64,000 bases of DNA from JADGOV01 sp963814355 (GTDB lineage Bacteria > Actinomycetota > Actinomycetes > JADGOV01). The stretch spans positions 352,008-416,007 of the forward strand of contig CAWFCZ010000002.1 in assembly GCA_963814355.1 (NCBI GenBank), in the 5' to 3' direction. The notes under the pieces are model-generated. The model saw nothing but the letters and a program-made list of their open reading frames with translations. It ran no database searches and was not told where the DNA came from. This document shows, in pieces, positions 41,517 through 49,729 of the stretch. Position numbers and translations under genes: made by a program. Numbering within the stretch: the stretch's first letter is position 1; each line of letters begins with the position of its first letter.

Positions 41517-42028
41517 CGGACGCCGTCGCTGCCGGATGGGGTGGAACCCGCGCTGCTCAGGTTCGGCGCGACCTCCAGCGGCTCGCCGACCATCCGAGAA
41601 GCCAACTCGGCCGCCAACCGTCCGGTTTCCGGTCGAAGGTCGTGCAGGACGGACTCTCGGTCGGCCGCCAACTGAGCAAGGGCTTCCGCCGCGTTGCCGA
41701 CGTACTCCTCCTCGGCTCTGGCCCGGGCCGCCTCGATGTGGCGCTGCCCCTCGCTGTGCGCCTCCGTGCGAATCGAAGTGGCTTCTGATCGGAGTTCGGC
41801 CATGTGCTGCCGATACTCCGCCTCGGAGGCCGTGAGCCGCTCCCGGGCCTCGTCGGCCTCGTGATGCCCGCGCTCGATCAGGTCGCGACGCTCACGCATG
41901 GAACGTTGCACGGGGGGCACGACGAAGCGCCACATCACGGCGAGGATCACCAGGAACAGCAACAACTCCCAGACCAGCGTGAAATCCGGGACGATGAAGA
42001 TCTTCACCGCCACGACCCGATCGGGCAT
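41513..42028 (-). CDS. atpF: ATP synthase F0 b-type subunit, first copy
   Basis: A 171-residue b subunit with an N-terminal membrane helix (TLVWELLLFLVILAVMWRFV), the typical PPVQRSMRERRDLIERG start of the stalk, and an Ala/Glu/Arg-rich coiled coil. ATG 42028 lies three bases after the atpE stop with no clear ribosome site, so translation probably depends on re-initiation; an internal GTG (42010) would remove six residues. The stop overlaps the second b-type gene. Together the two form the peripheral stalk. Confidence 0.93.
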   Translation of the reverse strand: MPDRVVAVKIFIVPDFTLVWELLLFLVILAVMWRFVVPPVQRSMRERRDLIERGHHEADEARERLTASEAEYRQHMAELRSEATSIRTEAHSEGQRHIEAARARAEEEYVGNAAEALAQLAADRESVLHDLRPETGRLAAELASRMVGEPLEVAPNLSSAGSTPSGSDGVR

Positions 42029-42031
42029 GTG

Positions 42032-42292
42032 CTACGACCCGAGAGTGAACGCGAAGAGCATCGCGATCGCGAGATTGATGAAGTACGCCGCCTCGACGAG
42101 ACCGACCGTGATGAAGAACAACGTGGTCAGTCGGCCCTGAGCCTCGGGCTGGCGGGCGACCCCCTGAATCAGCGAGGAACCGGCGATACCGTCACCGATA
42201 CCGGCCCCGATGGCGCCACCGCCGAGGGCCAAGCCGGCGCCGACGTAGGCACCGATCTTTGCGAGACCAACTGCCTGGTCCGTGGTTGCCAT
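42032..42292 (-). CDS. atpE: ATP synthase F0 c subunit
   Basis: An 86-residue hairpin of two membrane helices that forms the rotor ring. Helix 1 is glycine-rich (GAGLALGGGAIGAGIGDG), the loop is ARQPEAQGRL, and helix 2 has the proton-carrying Glu in VGLVEAAYFINLA, close to the mycobacterial form targeted by bedaquiline. The absence of extra polar ligands near this Glu indicates H+ rather than Na+ coupling. Confidence 0.97.
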   Translation of the reverse strand: MATTDQAVGLAKIGAYVGAGLALGGGAIGAGIGDGIAGSSLIQGVARQPEAQGRLTTLFFITVGLVEAAYFINLAIAMLFAFTLGS

Positions 42293-42340
42293 GGAACTCC
42301 TTCTCTACAGGACGGGTGGGGCGCGTAGCGGGCCGACGGT

Positions 42341-43048
42341 CTAGTGACCGGCGGTTTCGAAGCCGAAATAGAGGACGGCCAGCAGGGCGAAGATAAAGGC
42401 CTGCACGGCGCCGATGAAGAGGTCGAAGGCCTTCCACAGTCCGTTGAAGGGCCACATCACGAACCACGGGATCAGACCGATGATCAGCAACATGACGCCA
42501 CCGGCGAAGAGATTGCCGAACAGTCGCAGCGCCAGCGACACCGGCTTGGCGATCTCTTCGAGCACGTTGATCGGTAGGAGCACCGGGAACGGCTCGAGAT
42601 AGCCCTTGAGCCAGTTGCCGAAACCACGGTGGCGGATCCCGGTAATGATGGCCCAGACAATCACGAGCAGTGCCATCGCGGCCGTGAGGTTGACATCCGC
42701 GGTCGGCGGCGGCAGCCGCTCGGGATGGTGACCGCTGGGGATGATCGAGAGCCAGTTGGAGATCAAGATGAAGATGAACAGCGTCACTGCCAGCGGGACG
42801 ACGAACGGGGCGACCGGTCCAAGGCTCTGTTGGACCTGACCTTCCACCGCATCGACGACCGTTTCGAAGGCCAGTTGCACCTTGCTGGGTACCCCGCTGC
42901 GCGCCCGACTCGCCATGTACAAGCCGAGCGCGAGAACGATGGCTCCGGCGACCGCGGTCGACCAGATCGTGTCGATGTTGACGGTGTGCCCGAACAGCCG
43001 GGTAGTGATGTGCTCTCCGACCTCGATGTTGGCGGCGAGGGGTCTCAC
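42341..43048 (-). CDS. atpB: ATP synthase F0 a subunit
   Basis: A 235-residue stator channel protein with five to six helices. The essential Arg is in SLALRLFGNLFAGGVM; other signatures are WLSIIPSG, FPVLLPINVLEEIAKPVS and QAFIFALLAVLYFG. It opens in MRPLAANIEVGEHITTRLFG. The GTG start overlaps the upstream gene's stop (GTGA). There are 48 bases to atpE, which has its own ribosome site. Confidence 0.96.
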   Translation of the reverse strand: MRPLAANIEVGEHITTRLFGHTVNIDTIWSTAVAGAIVLALGLYMASRARSGVPSKVQLAFETVVDAVEGQVQQSLGPVAPFVVPLAVTLFIFILISNWLSIIPSGHHPERLPPPTADVNLTAAMALLVIVWAIITGIRHRGFGNWLKGYLEPFPVLLPINVLEEIAKPVSLALRLFGNLFAGGVMLLIIGLIPWFVMWPFNGLWKAFDLFIGAVQAFIFALLAVLYFGFETAGH

Positions 43049-43437
43049 TGTCGTCGTACCTCCTGGAGAAGCAGCCCGGCGGTGTTGGCGACCAGGACGG
43101 ACTGGAACAGCGCCAACCCGATGACCACGGTCCAGCCGTAGGGTCGAAGCGCGACGGCGAGCAGGACCACGACGAAGGTCACGTAGCCCAGCCGACGCAT
43201 GCCGGACGCCGCCAACGCCCGCTTGTGCAACTCACCACCGGCGAAGACCACCCCAGCCGAGTTGTGCACCCGGTGGCCGTTCCATGCCCCCAGCAGCAGG
43301 CCGAGGGTGATACACGCGCCGACGATCGGGACACCGGCCACCACGGCCGCGACGACGGCGACCACGGCGAGGGCCGTGGCGATCACGAGCGTGCGTCGCC
43401 ATCTTCGGTCCAGGGCCGCCAGACCGGTGTTCGCCAT
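43045..43437 (-). CDS. atpI: AtpI-like membrane protein of the ATP synthase operon
   Basis: A 130-residue protein with four hydrophobic helices (starting TLVIATALAVVAVVAAVVAG and ending VVIGLALFQSVLVANTAGLL). It lies directly upstream of atpB and overlaps it by four bases. By position and topology it is the ATP synthase subunit I-like protein found at this place in actinobacterial operons, thought to help c-ring assembly or Mg2+ supply. Sequence conservation in this family is low, so the name rests mostly on context. Confidence 0.75.
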   Translation of the reverse strand: MANTGLAALDRRWRRTLVIATALAVVAVVAAVVAGVPIVGACITLGLLLGAWNGHRVHNSAGVVFAGGELHKRALAASGMRRLGYVTFVVVLLAVALRPYGWTVVIGLALFQSVLVANTAGLLLQEVRRQ

Positions 43438-43453
43438 GGGCCGACCTCCAGCG

Positions 43454-43666
43454 TCATTGCTGCTTCAGGGAGTCGCGCACGGTCCGCCACGACCCCGCGC
43501 AGGCACTCACGATACCCAGAGCGAGACCCACGAAGAGAAACAGGGGGGTGGTGCCGACCAGCAGGTCGAGAAGGTATCCCAGCCCCATTCCGCCCAGGAC
43601 GGCGGCGACCAGGAACCCGCCGAGTCGCACCATGCCCAGCGGCCCCGGCGCCGGCGGCTGGCTCAT
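43454..43666 (-). CDS. AtpZ/AtpI-family small membrane protein
   Basis: A 70-residue, two-helix protein: LGGFLVAAVLGGMGLGYLLD and FLFVGLALGIVSACAGSW, with GxGxxxD between the helices as in the AtpZ/AtpI (putative F0F1-ATPase subunit) family. It is translationally coupled to wecA (ATGA overlap) and ends 16 bases before the four-helix AtpI-like gene. The family is linked to ion supply for ATP synthase assembly. There are thus two small accessory membrane proteins ahead of atpB. Confidence 0.8.
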   Translation of the reverse strand: MSQPPAPGPLGMVRLGGFLVAAVLGGMGLGYLLDLLVGTTPLFLFVGLALGIVSACAGSWRTVRDSLKQQ

Positions 43667-44766
43667 CGTCCGGCGGCGCGCAGCCGCGGCACGCTACTGG
43701 CCACGATGGCCAGGACGGCCACCCCGGAGGCGACGGACAGTACGAGCAGTGGCAACCTGGTGATCGACAGCGCGACCGCGCTGAACGCCAGTAGTGCGGT
43801 CCAGACATACATGATCAGTACCGCTCGGGTCTGGGAGTGGCCGATCTCCAACAACCGGTGGTGCAGGTGCATCTTGTCCGGGGCGAAGGGCGAACGACCG
43901 CTGCGGGTCCGGCGGACGATGGCCAGCAGCAGGTCGATGAAGGGGATGGCCAGTACCGCCGCCGGCAGCAGCAGCGGCAGCAGCGCCGGGAAGAGATCGA
44001 GGCCGCGGACCGCGCTGGGGTCGACCTGGCCGGTGATGCCGGTGGTGGCGGCGGCCAGGAACAACCCCAGCAGCATCGAACCCGAGTCGCCCATGAAGAC
44101 TCTGGCCGGGTTGAAATTGTGCGGGAGAAAGCCGATGCAGGTCCCGGTGAGGGCAGCGGCGAGCAGGGCGGGGGGGTTGAGCAGATCCAAACCGTGGATA
44201 ACCGCAAGCTGGTATGAGTAGGCCAGAAAGGAGAGGCTGGCGATCGCCACGACACCGGCGGCGAGCCCGTCCAGCCCGTCGACGAAGTTCACCGCGTTGA
44301 CCGTGACCACGACGAGCAGCACGGTGAGCGGCACCCCGTACTGACCGAGGGCGATGAAGGTGTCGGCGTGCAGCGGGTTGGGCACGTAGCTCAGTTGCAG
44401 GCCCTTGAACACCATCACGCCGGCCGCGGCCGTCTGACCGGCGAGTTTGGAGATCGGGTCCAGGCCCCAGATATCGTCGACGACGCCGACGGCGCAGATG
44501 ATGGCGCCGCCGAGCAGCACCGCCTGGGGGGCGCGGGAGTCGGTGAAGGTGGACTGCAGGTGCGGTAACCGGCTCGCGACGATCATCCCGGCGGCCAGCC
44601 CGCCGTACATCGCCATGCCCCCGAGCCGTGGGGTCGGAATCGCGTGCACGTCCCGGTCGCGCACCGGCGCCAGCGCGCCGATGGCCAACGCCGTGCGCCG
44701 GGCGATCGGAGTGAGCAGGTAGGTGACGGCCGCGACGACGGCCAGGGTGAGTGCGTACTCCCGCAC
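43663..44766 (-). CDS. wecA: Undecaprenyl-phosphate GlcNAc-1-phosphate transferase (WecA/Rfe)
   Basis: A 367-residue polyprenyl-phosphate sugar-1-phosphate transferase with about eleven helices. Diagnostic motifs: VHAIPTPRLGGMAMYGG, VGVVDDIWGLDPISKL (Asp-Asp), NAVNFVDGLDGLAAGV, FNPARVFMGDSGSMLLG and the HLHHRLLEIGHSQ loop. In mycobacteria this enzyme starts the arabinogalactan linkage unit. The GTG start has GGGAGGG four bases upstream. It heads the ATP synthase gene group, as Rv1302 does in M. tuberculosis. Confidence 0.93.
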   Translation of the reverse strand: MREYALTLAVVAAVTYLLTPIARRTALAIGALAPVRDRDVHAIPTPRLGGMAMYGGLAAGMIVASRLPHLQSTFTDSRAPQAVLLGGAIICAVGVVDDIWGLDPISKLAGQTAAAGVMVFKGLQLSYVPNPLHADTFIALGQYGVPLTVLLVVVTVNAVNFVDGLDGLAAGVVAIASLSFLAYSYQLAVIHGLDLLNPPALLAAALTGTCIGFLPHNFNPARVFMGDSGSMLLGLFLAAATTGITGQVDPSAVRGLDLFPALLPLLLPAAVLAIPFIDLLLAIVRRTRSGRSPFAPDKMHLHHRLLEIGHSQTRAVLIMYVWTALLAFSAVALSITRLPLLVLSVASGVAVLAIVASSVPRLRAAGR

Positions 44767-44796
44767 GTGTCCCTCCCGCCGGCCGCTGCGGGCGGC

Positions 44797-46065
44797 CTAG
44801 CTGCGGGGGTATGCGGGGTGGCGGCCGACCAGCGCCGCCACGGCGACCGCGATCTCGGTCGCGACGGCGGTGTCCGCGTCCCGGACGGCTTGACCGATCA
44901 GCGCGGCGACGTCTTTCATGTCGCCTTCGGTCATGCCCTGGGTGGTCACCGAGGGAGTGCCGACCCGGATCCCCGACGCGGTCATCGGGGGTTGCGGGTC
45001 GTACGGGATGGCGTTCTTGTTGAGGATGATGTTCGCGGCTTCGCAGCGGGCCTCGGCATCCTTGCCGGTCACCCCGGCATCCCGCAAGTCGATCAACGCC
45101 AGGTGGGTGTCGGTGCCGCCAGAAACCGGCCGCAGGCCTTCCGCCGCGAGGCCGTCGGCCAGCGCCTGGCAGTTGGCGACGACCTGGCGGGCGTAGGCCG
45201 CATACGACGGCTGCAGCGCTTCCTTCAGCGCCACGGCCTTGGCTGCCACCGCGTGCATCAGCGGGCCGCCCTGGCCGAACGGGAACACCGCCTTGTCGAT
45301 CTTCTGAGCCCACTCCGCGGTACACACCACCATCCCGCCGCGGGGTCCGCGCAGGACCTTGTGCGTGGTGAAGGTGACGATGTCGGCGTAGGGCACCGGG
45401 CTGGGGATCGCCTTGCCGGCCACCAGGCCGATGAAGTGCGCGGCATCGACCATAAGGACCGCCTCGACCTCGTCCGCAATCGCCCGGAAGGCGGCGAAAT
45501 CGATCAGTCGTGGATACGCTGTCGCGCCGCAGATGATCATCTTCGGCCGGTGCGTCCGAGCTTGGTCCCGGACCTGGTCGTAGTCGATCAGCTCGGTATC
45601 CGGCCGGACGCCGTAGGGCACGACGTTGAACCACTTGCCGGAGAAGTTGACCTTGCTGCCGTGGGTCAGGTGACCGCCGTGCGGCAGGGACATGGCGAGC
45701 ACGGTGTCGCCCGGCGCGCAGACTGCGGCGTAGGCGGCCAGGTTGGCCGAAGCACCGGAGTGTGGTTGCAGGTTGGCGTGCTGGCAGCCGAACAGCTCCT
45801 TGGCCCGGGCAATGCCGATCTCCTCGGCCTTGTCGACCTCCTCGCAGCCGCCGTAGTAGCGGCGGCCAGGGTACCCCTCGGCGTACTTGTTCGACAGGGT
45901 GCTGCCCAGAGCGGCGAGCACCGCAGGCGACGTGAAGTTCTCACTCGCGATCAGCTGCAGCCCCCGGCGCAGCCGGTCCAGCTCGCCAAGGACGACGTCC
46001 GCGATCTCCGGGTCCTGCCGCCGCAGTTCACCGAAGTCCGGCCCCCAGAACGCGGTCTGTGTCAT
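44797..46065 (-). CDS. glyA: Serine hydroxymethyltransferase
   Basis: A 422-residue PLP enzyme that converts serine to glycine and charges tetrahydrofolate. Motifs: LIASENFTSPAVLAALGS, YYGGCEEVDKAEEIG, NLQPHSGASANLAAY and the PLP-lysine site VTFTTHKVLRGPRGGM. It also has VDAAHFIGLVAGK, carrying the cofactor-binding Asp and His. The ATG lies 33 bases after the stop of the phosphatase gene. This gene is not at this place in M. tuberculosis, so it is a local addition to the conserved order. Confidence 0.97.
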   Translation of the reverse strand: MTQTAFWGPDFGELRRQDPEIADVVLGELDRLRRGLQLIASENFTSPAVLAALGSTLSNKYAEGYPGRRYYGGCEEVDKAEEIGIARAKELFGCQHANLQPHSGASANLAAYAAVCAPGDTVLAMSLPHGGHLTHGSKVNFSGKWFNVVPYGVRPDTELIDYDQVRDQARTHRPKMIICGATAYPRLIDFAAFRAIADEVEAVLMVDAAHFIGLVAGKAIPSPVPYADIVTFTTHKVLRGPRGGMVVCTAEWAQKIDKAVFPFGQGGPLMHAVAAKAVALKEALQPSYAAYARQVVANCQALADGLAAEGLRPVSGGTDTHLALIDLRDAGVTGKDAEARCEAANIILNKNAIPYDPQPPMTASGIRVGTPSVTTQGMTEGDMKDVAALIGQAVRDADTAVATEIAVAVAALVGRHPAYPRS

Positions 46066-46098
46066 CGTGTGCCTTTCCGGTCGGCCGACCCAGACAGC

Positions 46099-46737
46099 CT
46101 AGTTGCTCCCGGGAGTATCCGGCCGTTCCGCCACCCGATCCGGCGTGGCAGCCGGAGGAGCAAGCAGGTCCAGCGGGCGGCGCAGGGCCGCTTCGATCTG
46201 GCCGGCTGACGTGGCGAAGACCGAGGCCGGGGCCCCGATCGGGTCCGGCAGGTCGTCGTCGTGCGGGCTGTCCGGCCGGATCCGCCCGCGCTGGCCGGCG
46301 GCGGCCCGGGTCAGCGCCGCGGCCCGCTCGGGCAACGGACCCGACGGCAGGTCGGCGGCCGCGAGGAGGGAGCACAGCCGGTCGAACTCCCGGACGGTGA
46401 AGGTCCAGGCGGCAGCTCGGGGCACCATGGCCACCGAGGCCGCCCGGTGCTCCCGGGTCGCGCAGAGCACCAGGTCCGCCTCGGCCACCATCTCGGCGGC
46501 GAGTTCCCGGGCCAGGAATCCGGTGTCGTCACCGCCCAGGGCGCGCAGCGCGGTGGCGGCGAAGGGCTCCATCTCCGAACCCTCCAGGCCCCAGGTGCCG
46601 GCGCTGCGAACCTCAAGGTCCGGCGGCACCCGCCCGAGCCGGTTGCGCAGGCCGGCAGCGAAGAGCCGCTCCATCAGCGGCGATCGGCAGATGTTTCCGG
46701 TGCAGACGCAGAGCACCGTGAACGCCGGCGCACTCAC
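46099..46737 (-). CDS. Low-molecular-weight protein-tyrosine-phosphatase-like protein
   Basis: A 212-residue protein with an LMW-PTP fold: the P-loop CTGNICRS (C12 to R18) and a late acidic loop LPDPIGAPASVF carrying the general-acid Asp. It is longer than the usual 160 residues, with a 40-residue Pro/Ala-rich C-terminal tail. Such genes beside sua5 in actinobacteria are annotated as protein arginine or tyrosine phosphatases. GTG 46737 overlaps the sua5 stop (GTGA), so the two are co-translated. Substrate unknown. Confidence 0.85.
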   Translation of the reverse strand: MSAPAFTVLCVCTGNICRSPLMERLFAAGLRNRLGRVPPDLEVRSAGTWGLEGSEMEPFAATALRALGGDDTGFLARELAAEMVAEADLVLCATREHRAASVAMVPRAAAWTFTVREFDRLCSLLAAADLPSGPLPERAAALTRAAAGQRGRIRPDSPHDDDLPDPIGAPASVFATSAGQIEAALRRPLDLLAPPAATPDRVAERPDTPGSN

Positions 46738-47372
46738 CCGGTCACCTCGGGGCAGACCTCCTGAAGTGCCTGGACCTCGATGGCGCCGGTGCGCAGCACG
46801 GTGGGAGTCTCGCCGGTGAGATCGACGATGGTCGAGGGCACCGACGCGGGGCACCGGCCGCCGTCGAGGTAGACGTCCACGTCGTCCCCCAGAGACTCAC
46901 AGGCCTCCGCCGCGGTGCTGGCCGGGTCCGACCCGCTGCGGTTGGCGCTGGACACCGCCAGCGGACCGGTGGCCGCGATGAGGTCCAGGGCCACCGGGTG
47001 GTGTGGCATCCGCACCGCCACCGTGCCCCGGCTGTCGCCCAGATCCCAGGCCAGCGCGGCGGAGTGCCGCAACACCAGGGTGAGCGCCCCCGGCCAGAAC
47101 GCGTCGGCCAGTTCCCGGCCGGCCAAAGGCAGGGTGGCGACGATGCCTTCCAGCATGCGCCGGGAATCGACCAGCACCGGCACCGGCATGTCCCGGCCCC
47201 GCCGCTTGGCCGCCAAGAGCGCGTCCACCGCCGACGGCGTGAACGCGTCGGCGCCCAGCCCGTACACGGTGTCGGTCGGCACCACGACCAGCCGGCCGCG
47301 CCGCACCGCGTCCGCCGCCTCGCGCAACCCGTCGGCCCGCTGAAGCGGTTCCGCGCAGTCGTAGATGACCAT
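46734..47372 (-). CDS. sua5: Threonylcarbamoyl-AMP synthase (Sua5/YrdC/YwlC)
   Basis: A 212-residue YrdC-fold enzyme that makes threonylcarbamoyl-AMP for the t6A37 modification of ANN-decoding tRNAs. Motifs: VVVPTDTVYGLGADAF, AAKRRGRDMPVPVLV, FWPGALTLVLR, VAVRMPHHPVA and SSANRSGSDPAS. It lacks the additional Sua5 C-terminal domain (total length is that of the single-domain form). It lies nine bases after prmC. Confidence 0.93.
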   Translation of the reverse strand: MVIYDCAEPLQRADGLREAADAVRRGRLVVVPTDTVYGLGADAFTPSAVDALLAAKRRGRDMPVPVLVDSRRMLEGIVATLPLAGRELADAFWPGALTLVLRHSAALAWDLGDSRGTVAVRMPHHPVALDLIAATGPLAVSSANRSGSDPASTAAEACESLGDDVDVYLDGGRCPASVPSTIVDLTGETPTVLRTGAIEVQALQEVCPEVTG

Positions 47373-47381
47373 CGGGCCGAC

Positions 47382-48293
47382 CTATCCCGTCCACACGGCG
47401 GTGGCGAAGCGGTCCCGGCCGGCGAGATCGCGGTGGTCGGCGATCTCGGCCCAGCCGCCGGCGGAGGCCAGCAGGTCAGGCACCACGGTACCCTGGGCGT
47501 CGGCATGCTCGATGGCCAGCCGGCCACCACCACGCAATAGCCGGCGGGCGACGTGCTCCACCGCACGCACCATGTCCAGTCCGTCCGGCCCCCCCCAAAG
47601 CGCTACCGCCGGATCGTAGCGGGCGACCTCGGGCTCCAGCGGCCGGGCTCCGGTCGGGATATACGGCGGATTGCTCACCACTAGGTCGAGCGAGCCGGCA
47701 AGATGCGGCGCAGTATCGAGGAGGTCGGCGATATCCGCCTGCAGGCAGCGCACGGCGGTACCGACGGCGTTGCGCTGCAACCAGCCGTAAGCCGCCGGTT
47801 CACGCTCCACCGCGTACACCGTGGTGCCGGGCGCCTCGGTGGCCACTGACAGCGCGATGGCGCCGGAGCCGGCGCACAGGTCTGCGGCGGTGGCGTTGGC
47901 CGGCAACCGGTCCAGGCACCAGTCGAGGACCACCTCGGTCTCCGGCCGCGGCAGGAACACGCCCGGACCGACGGCCAGGTCGAGATAGCGGAAGGCTGCC
48001 CGGCCGGTCAGGTGCTGCAACGGCTCCCGATCGGACCGACGGGCGATCAGGCTGTCGAACGCCGCGGCCGCCGCGGCGCTCACGGCGCCGGCCCGGGCCA
48101 GCTGGGTGCGGGGCAGCCCCAGCACGTGACCGGCGAGGGCTTCGGCGTCGTGCCGGGGGGACGGCACGCCGGCGGCGGCCAACCGGGTGGTCGCGGACCG
48201 TACGACGGCCTCCAGGGCTCTCGGCGGCCCAGCCGCCGTGGTGACCCGGCCGGCCGTCCTGTCGCGGGTTGCCGGGCTGCCCCGGGTGCGCAT
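47382..48293 (-). CDS. prmC: Release factor glutamine methyltransferase (PrmC/HemK)
   Basis: A 303-residue SAM-dependent enzyme that methylates the GGQ glutamine of release factors. The N-terminal helical domain (ALEAVVRSATTRLAAAG) is followed by LTGRAAFRYLDLAVGPGVFL, the SAM motif ADLCAGSGAIALSVA and the catalytic VVSNPPYIPTG. The ATG shares one base with the prfA stop (TGATG); a GTG one codon upstream is the alternative. A more internal GTG (VTTAAGPPRALEA) would give the more usual length. Its substrate PrfA is encoded directly upstream. Confidence 0.95.
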   Translation of the reverse strand: MRTRGSPATRDRTAGRVTTAAGPPRALEAVVRSATTRLAAAGVPSPRHDAEALAGHVLGLPRTQLARAGAVSAAAAAAFDSLIARRSDREPLQHLTGRAAFRYLDLAVGPGVFLPRPETEVVLDWCLDRLPANATAADLCAGSGAIALSVATEAPGTTVYAVEREPAAYGWLQRNAVGTAVRCLQADIADLLDTAPHLAGSLDLVVSNPPYIPTGARPLEPEVARYDPAVALWGGPDGLDMVRAVEHVARRLLRGGGRLAIEHADAQGTVVPDLLASAGGWAEIADHRDLAGRDRFATAVWTG

Positions 48294-49354
48294 CACTGCT
48301 CGGTCCCACTCAGCTGGGCCGACGCCTCACCGTCGGACAGGGCCTGCACCAGGTCGTCGAGGTCGCCGTCGAGCACCGCATCGAGGTTGTGCGCCTTGTA
48401 GCCGACCCGGTGATCGGCTACCCGGTTCTCCGGAAAGTTATACGTACGCACCCGCTCGCTGCGATCGACGGTCCGGACTTGACCCGCCCGAGCGGCGGAT
48501 TCCTGGGCGGACTGCTCCTCGCGGGCCAGCGCCAGCAGCCGGGCGCGCAGGATCCGCAGGGCCTGTTCCTTGTTCTGCAGCTGGCTCTTCTCGTTCTGGC
48601 AGGACACCACCACCCCGGTCGGCAGATGGGTGATCCGGACCGCGGAATCGGTGGTGTTCACGCTCTGCCCGCCCGGGCCGGAGGACCGGTAGACGTCGAT
48701 CCGCAGGTCGTTCGGGTCGAGAGAGACCTCGACATCCTCGGCTTCGGGGAAGACGAAGACACCGGCCGCGCTGGTATGGATCCGGCCCTGGGATTCGGTG
48801 ACCGGCACCCGCTGGACCCGGTGCACGCCGCCTTCGAATTTGAGCCCGGGCCAGACTCCCCCGCTGCGACTCTTGACCGCCACGCTGACATCCTTGTACC
48901 CACCCAGGTCGGACTCCACGGAATCCAGGATTTCGGTCTTCCAGCCGCGGCGCTCGGCATAGCGCAGGTACATCCGCAGTAGATCACCGGCGAACAGCGC
49001 CGACTCCTCGCCGCCCTCCCCCGCCTTGATCTCCAGGATCACGTCCTTGTCCTCGAACGGATCCTTCGGCAGCAGCAGGCGCCGGAGGTCGTCGTTGAGG
49101 GCGTCGAGTTCGGCCTCCAGTTCGGCCGCCTCGACGCGGAACTCCTCGTCCCCGGCGGCCGCGAACTCGCGCGCGGCCTCCAGGTCCGCCGAAACCCGGG
49201 CGGCGGCCCGCACCGCGGCCACGATCGGCCCAAGCTGGGCGTAGCGCCGACCGAGCTTGGTGGCCAGTGTCTGGTCGGCGTGGATCGAGGGGTCGGACAG
49301 CCGGCGCTCGATCTCGGCATGCTCGGTGAGCAACTCATCCATCGCTGGCAGCAT
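48293..49354 (-). CDS. prfA: Peptide chain release factor 1
   Basis: A 353-residue class I release factor for UAA/UAG. The GGQ motif is at residues 228-230 in SSGPGGQSVNTTDSAVR; GEGGEESALFAGDLLRMY and NFPENRVADHRVGYKAHNLD are typical. ATG 49354 has GGAGG five bases upstream, and the resulting length fits the family. It is preceded by a strong hairpin (49388-49425), so it probably has its own promoter or depends on read-through from rpmE. Confidence 0.97.
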   Translation of the reverse strand: MLPAMDELLTEHAEIERRLSDPSIHADQTLATKLGRRYAQLGPIVAAVRAAARVSADLEAAREFAAAGDEEFRVEAAELEAELDALNDDLRRLLLPKDPFEDKDVILEIKAGEGGEESALFAGDLLRMYLRYAERRGWKTEILDSVESDLGGYKDVSVAVKSRSGGVWPGLKFEGGVHRVQRVPVTESQGRIHTSAAGVFVFPEAEDVEVSLDPNDLRIDVYRSSGPGGQSVNTTDSAVRITHLPTGVVVSCQNEKSQLQNKEQALRILRARLLALAREEQSAQESAARAGQVRTVDRSERVRTYNFPENRVADHRVGYKAHNLDAVLDGDLDDLVQALSDGEASAQLSGTEQ

Positions 49355-49387
49355 GCGAACCTCCGATCTCGAGCATCGACAGCAGAC

Positions 49388-49425
49388 GGCGCCGGTCGCG
49401 GGCTGGAAAGCCCGCGGCCGGCGCC
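49388..49425 (-). terminator. GC-rich hairpin between rpmE and prfA
   Basis: GGCGCCGG (49388-49395), T, CGCGGGC (49397-49403), loop TGGAAA, GCCCGCG (49410-49416), G, CCGGCGCC (49418-49425): 15 pairs plus one T-G wobble. It fills the gap after the rpmE stop (49435). No U-run follows. It could terminate the rho-rpmE transcript or attenuate entry into prfA. Confidence 0.7.
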
Positions 49426-49434
49426 TCTGGAGCG

Positions 49435-49644
49435 CTAAGCCTTCTTGCCGTACCGCTTCTCGAACCGGTCGATGCGCCCGCCGATGTCCAGGATCTTCTG
49501 CTTGCCGGTGTAGAACGGGTGACACGCGGAGCACACGTCGGCGGAGATGGTGCCGTTACGCGCCGTGCTGCGGGTGGTGAAGCTGTTGCCGCAGCTGCAC
49601 GTCACCTGCGTGTCGCCGTAGGCCGGATGGATGTCGGATTTCAC
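49435..49644 (-). CDS. rpmE: 50S ribosomal protein L31 (zinc-binding type)
   Basis: A 69-residue L31 with the zinc cysteines C16, C18, C38 and C41 (VTCSCGNSF and VCSACHPFYTGKQK), so this is the C+ form used when zinc is sufficient. Opening MKSDIHPAYGDTQVTC is standard. It follows rho by 85 bases; a small CAGGG-CCCTG hairpin (49658-49672) lies just before its ribosome site. A C-minus paralogue, if present, is outside the window. Confidence 0.97.
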   Translation of the reverse strand: MKSDIHPAYGDTQVTCSCGNSFTTRSTARNGTISADVCSACHPFYTGKQKILDIGGRIDRFEKRYGKKA

Positions 49645-49729
49645 GGATGTCTCCTATCAGGGTTGAGCCCTGGCCGGGGCAACGTCCGCCACGGCCGGCG
49701 CATTCCGCCGGGTCGCCGGCACGGGGTGG

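Noticed and set aside
49658..49672. CAGGG-CCCTG hairpin before rpmE as a terminator of rho
   Set aside because: Only a 5-bp stem and directly before the rpmE ribosome site; more likely incidental or a weak local structure.
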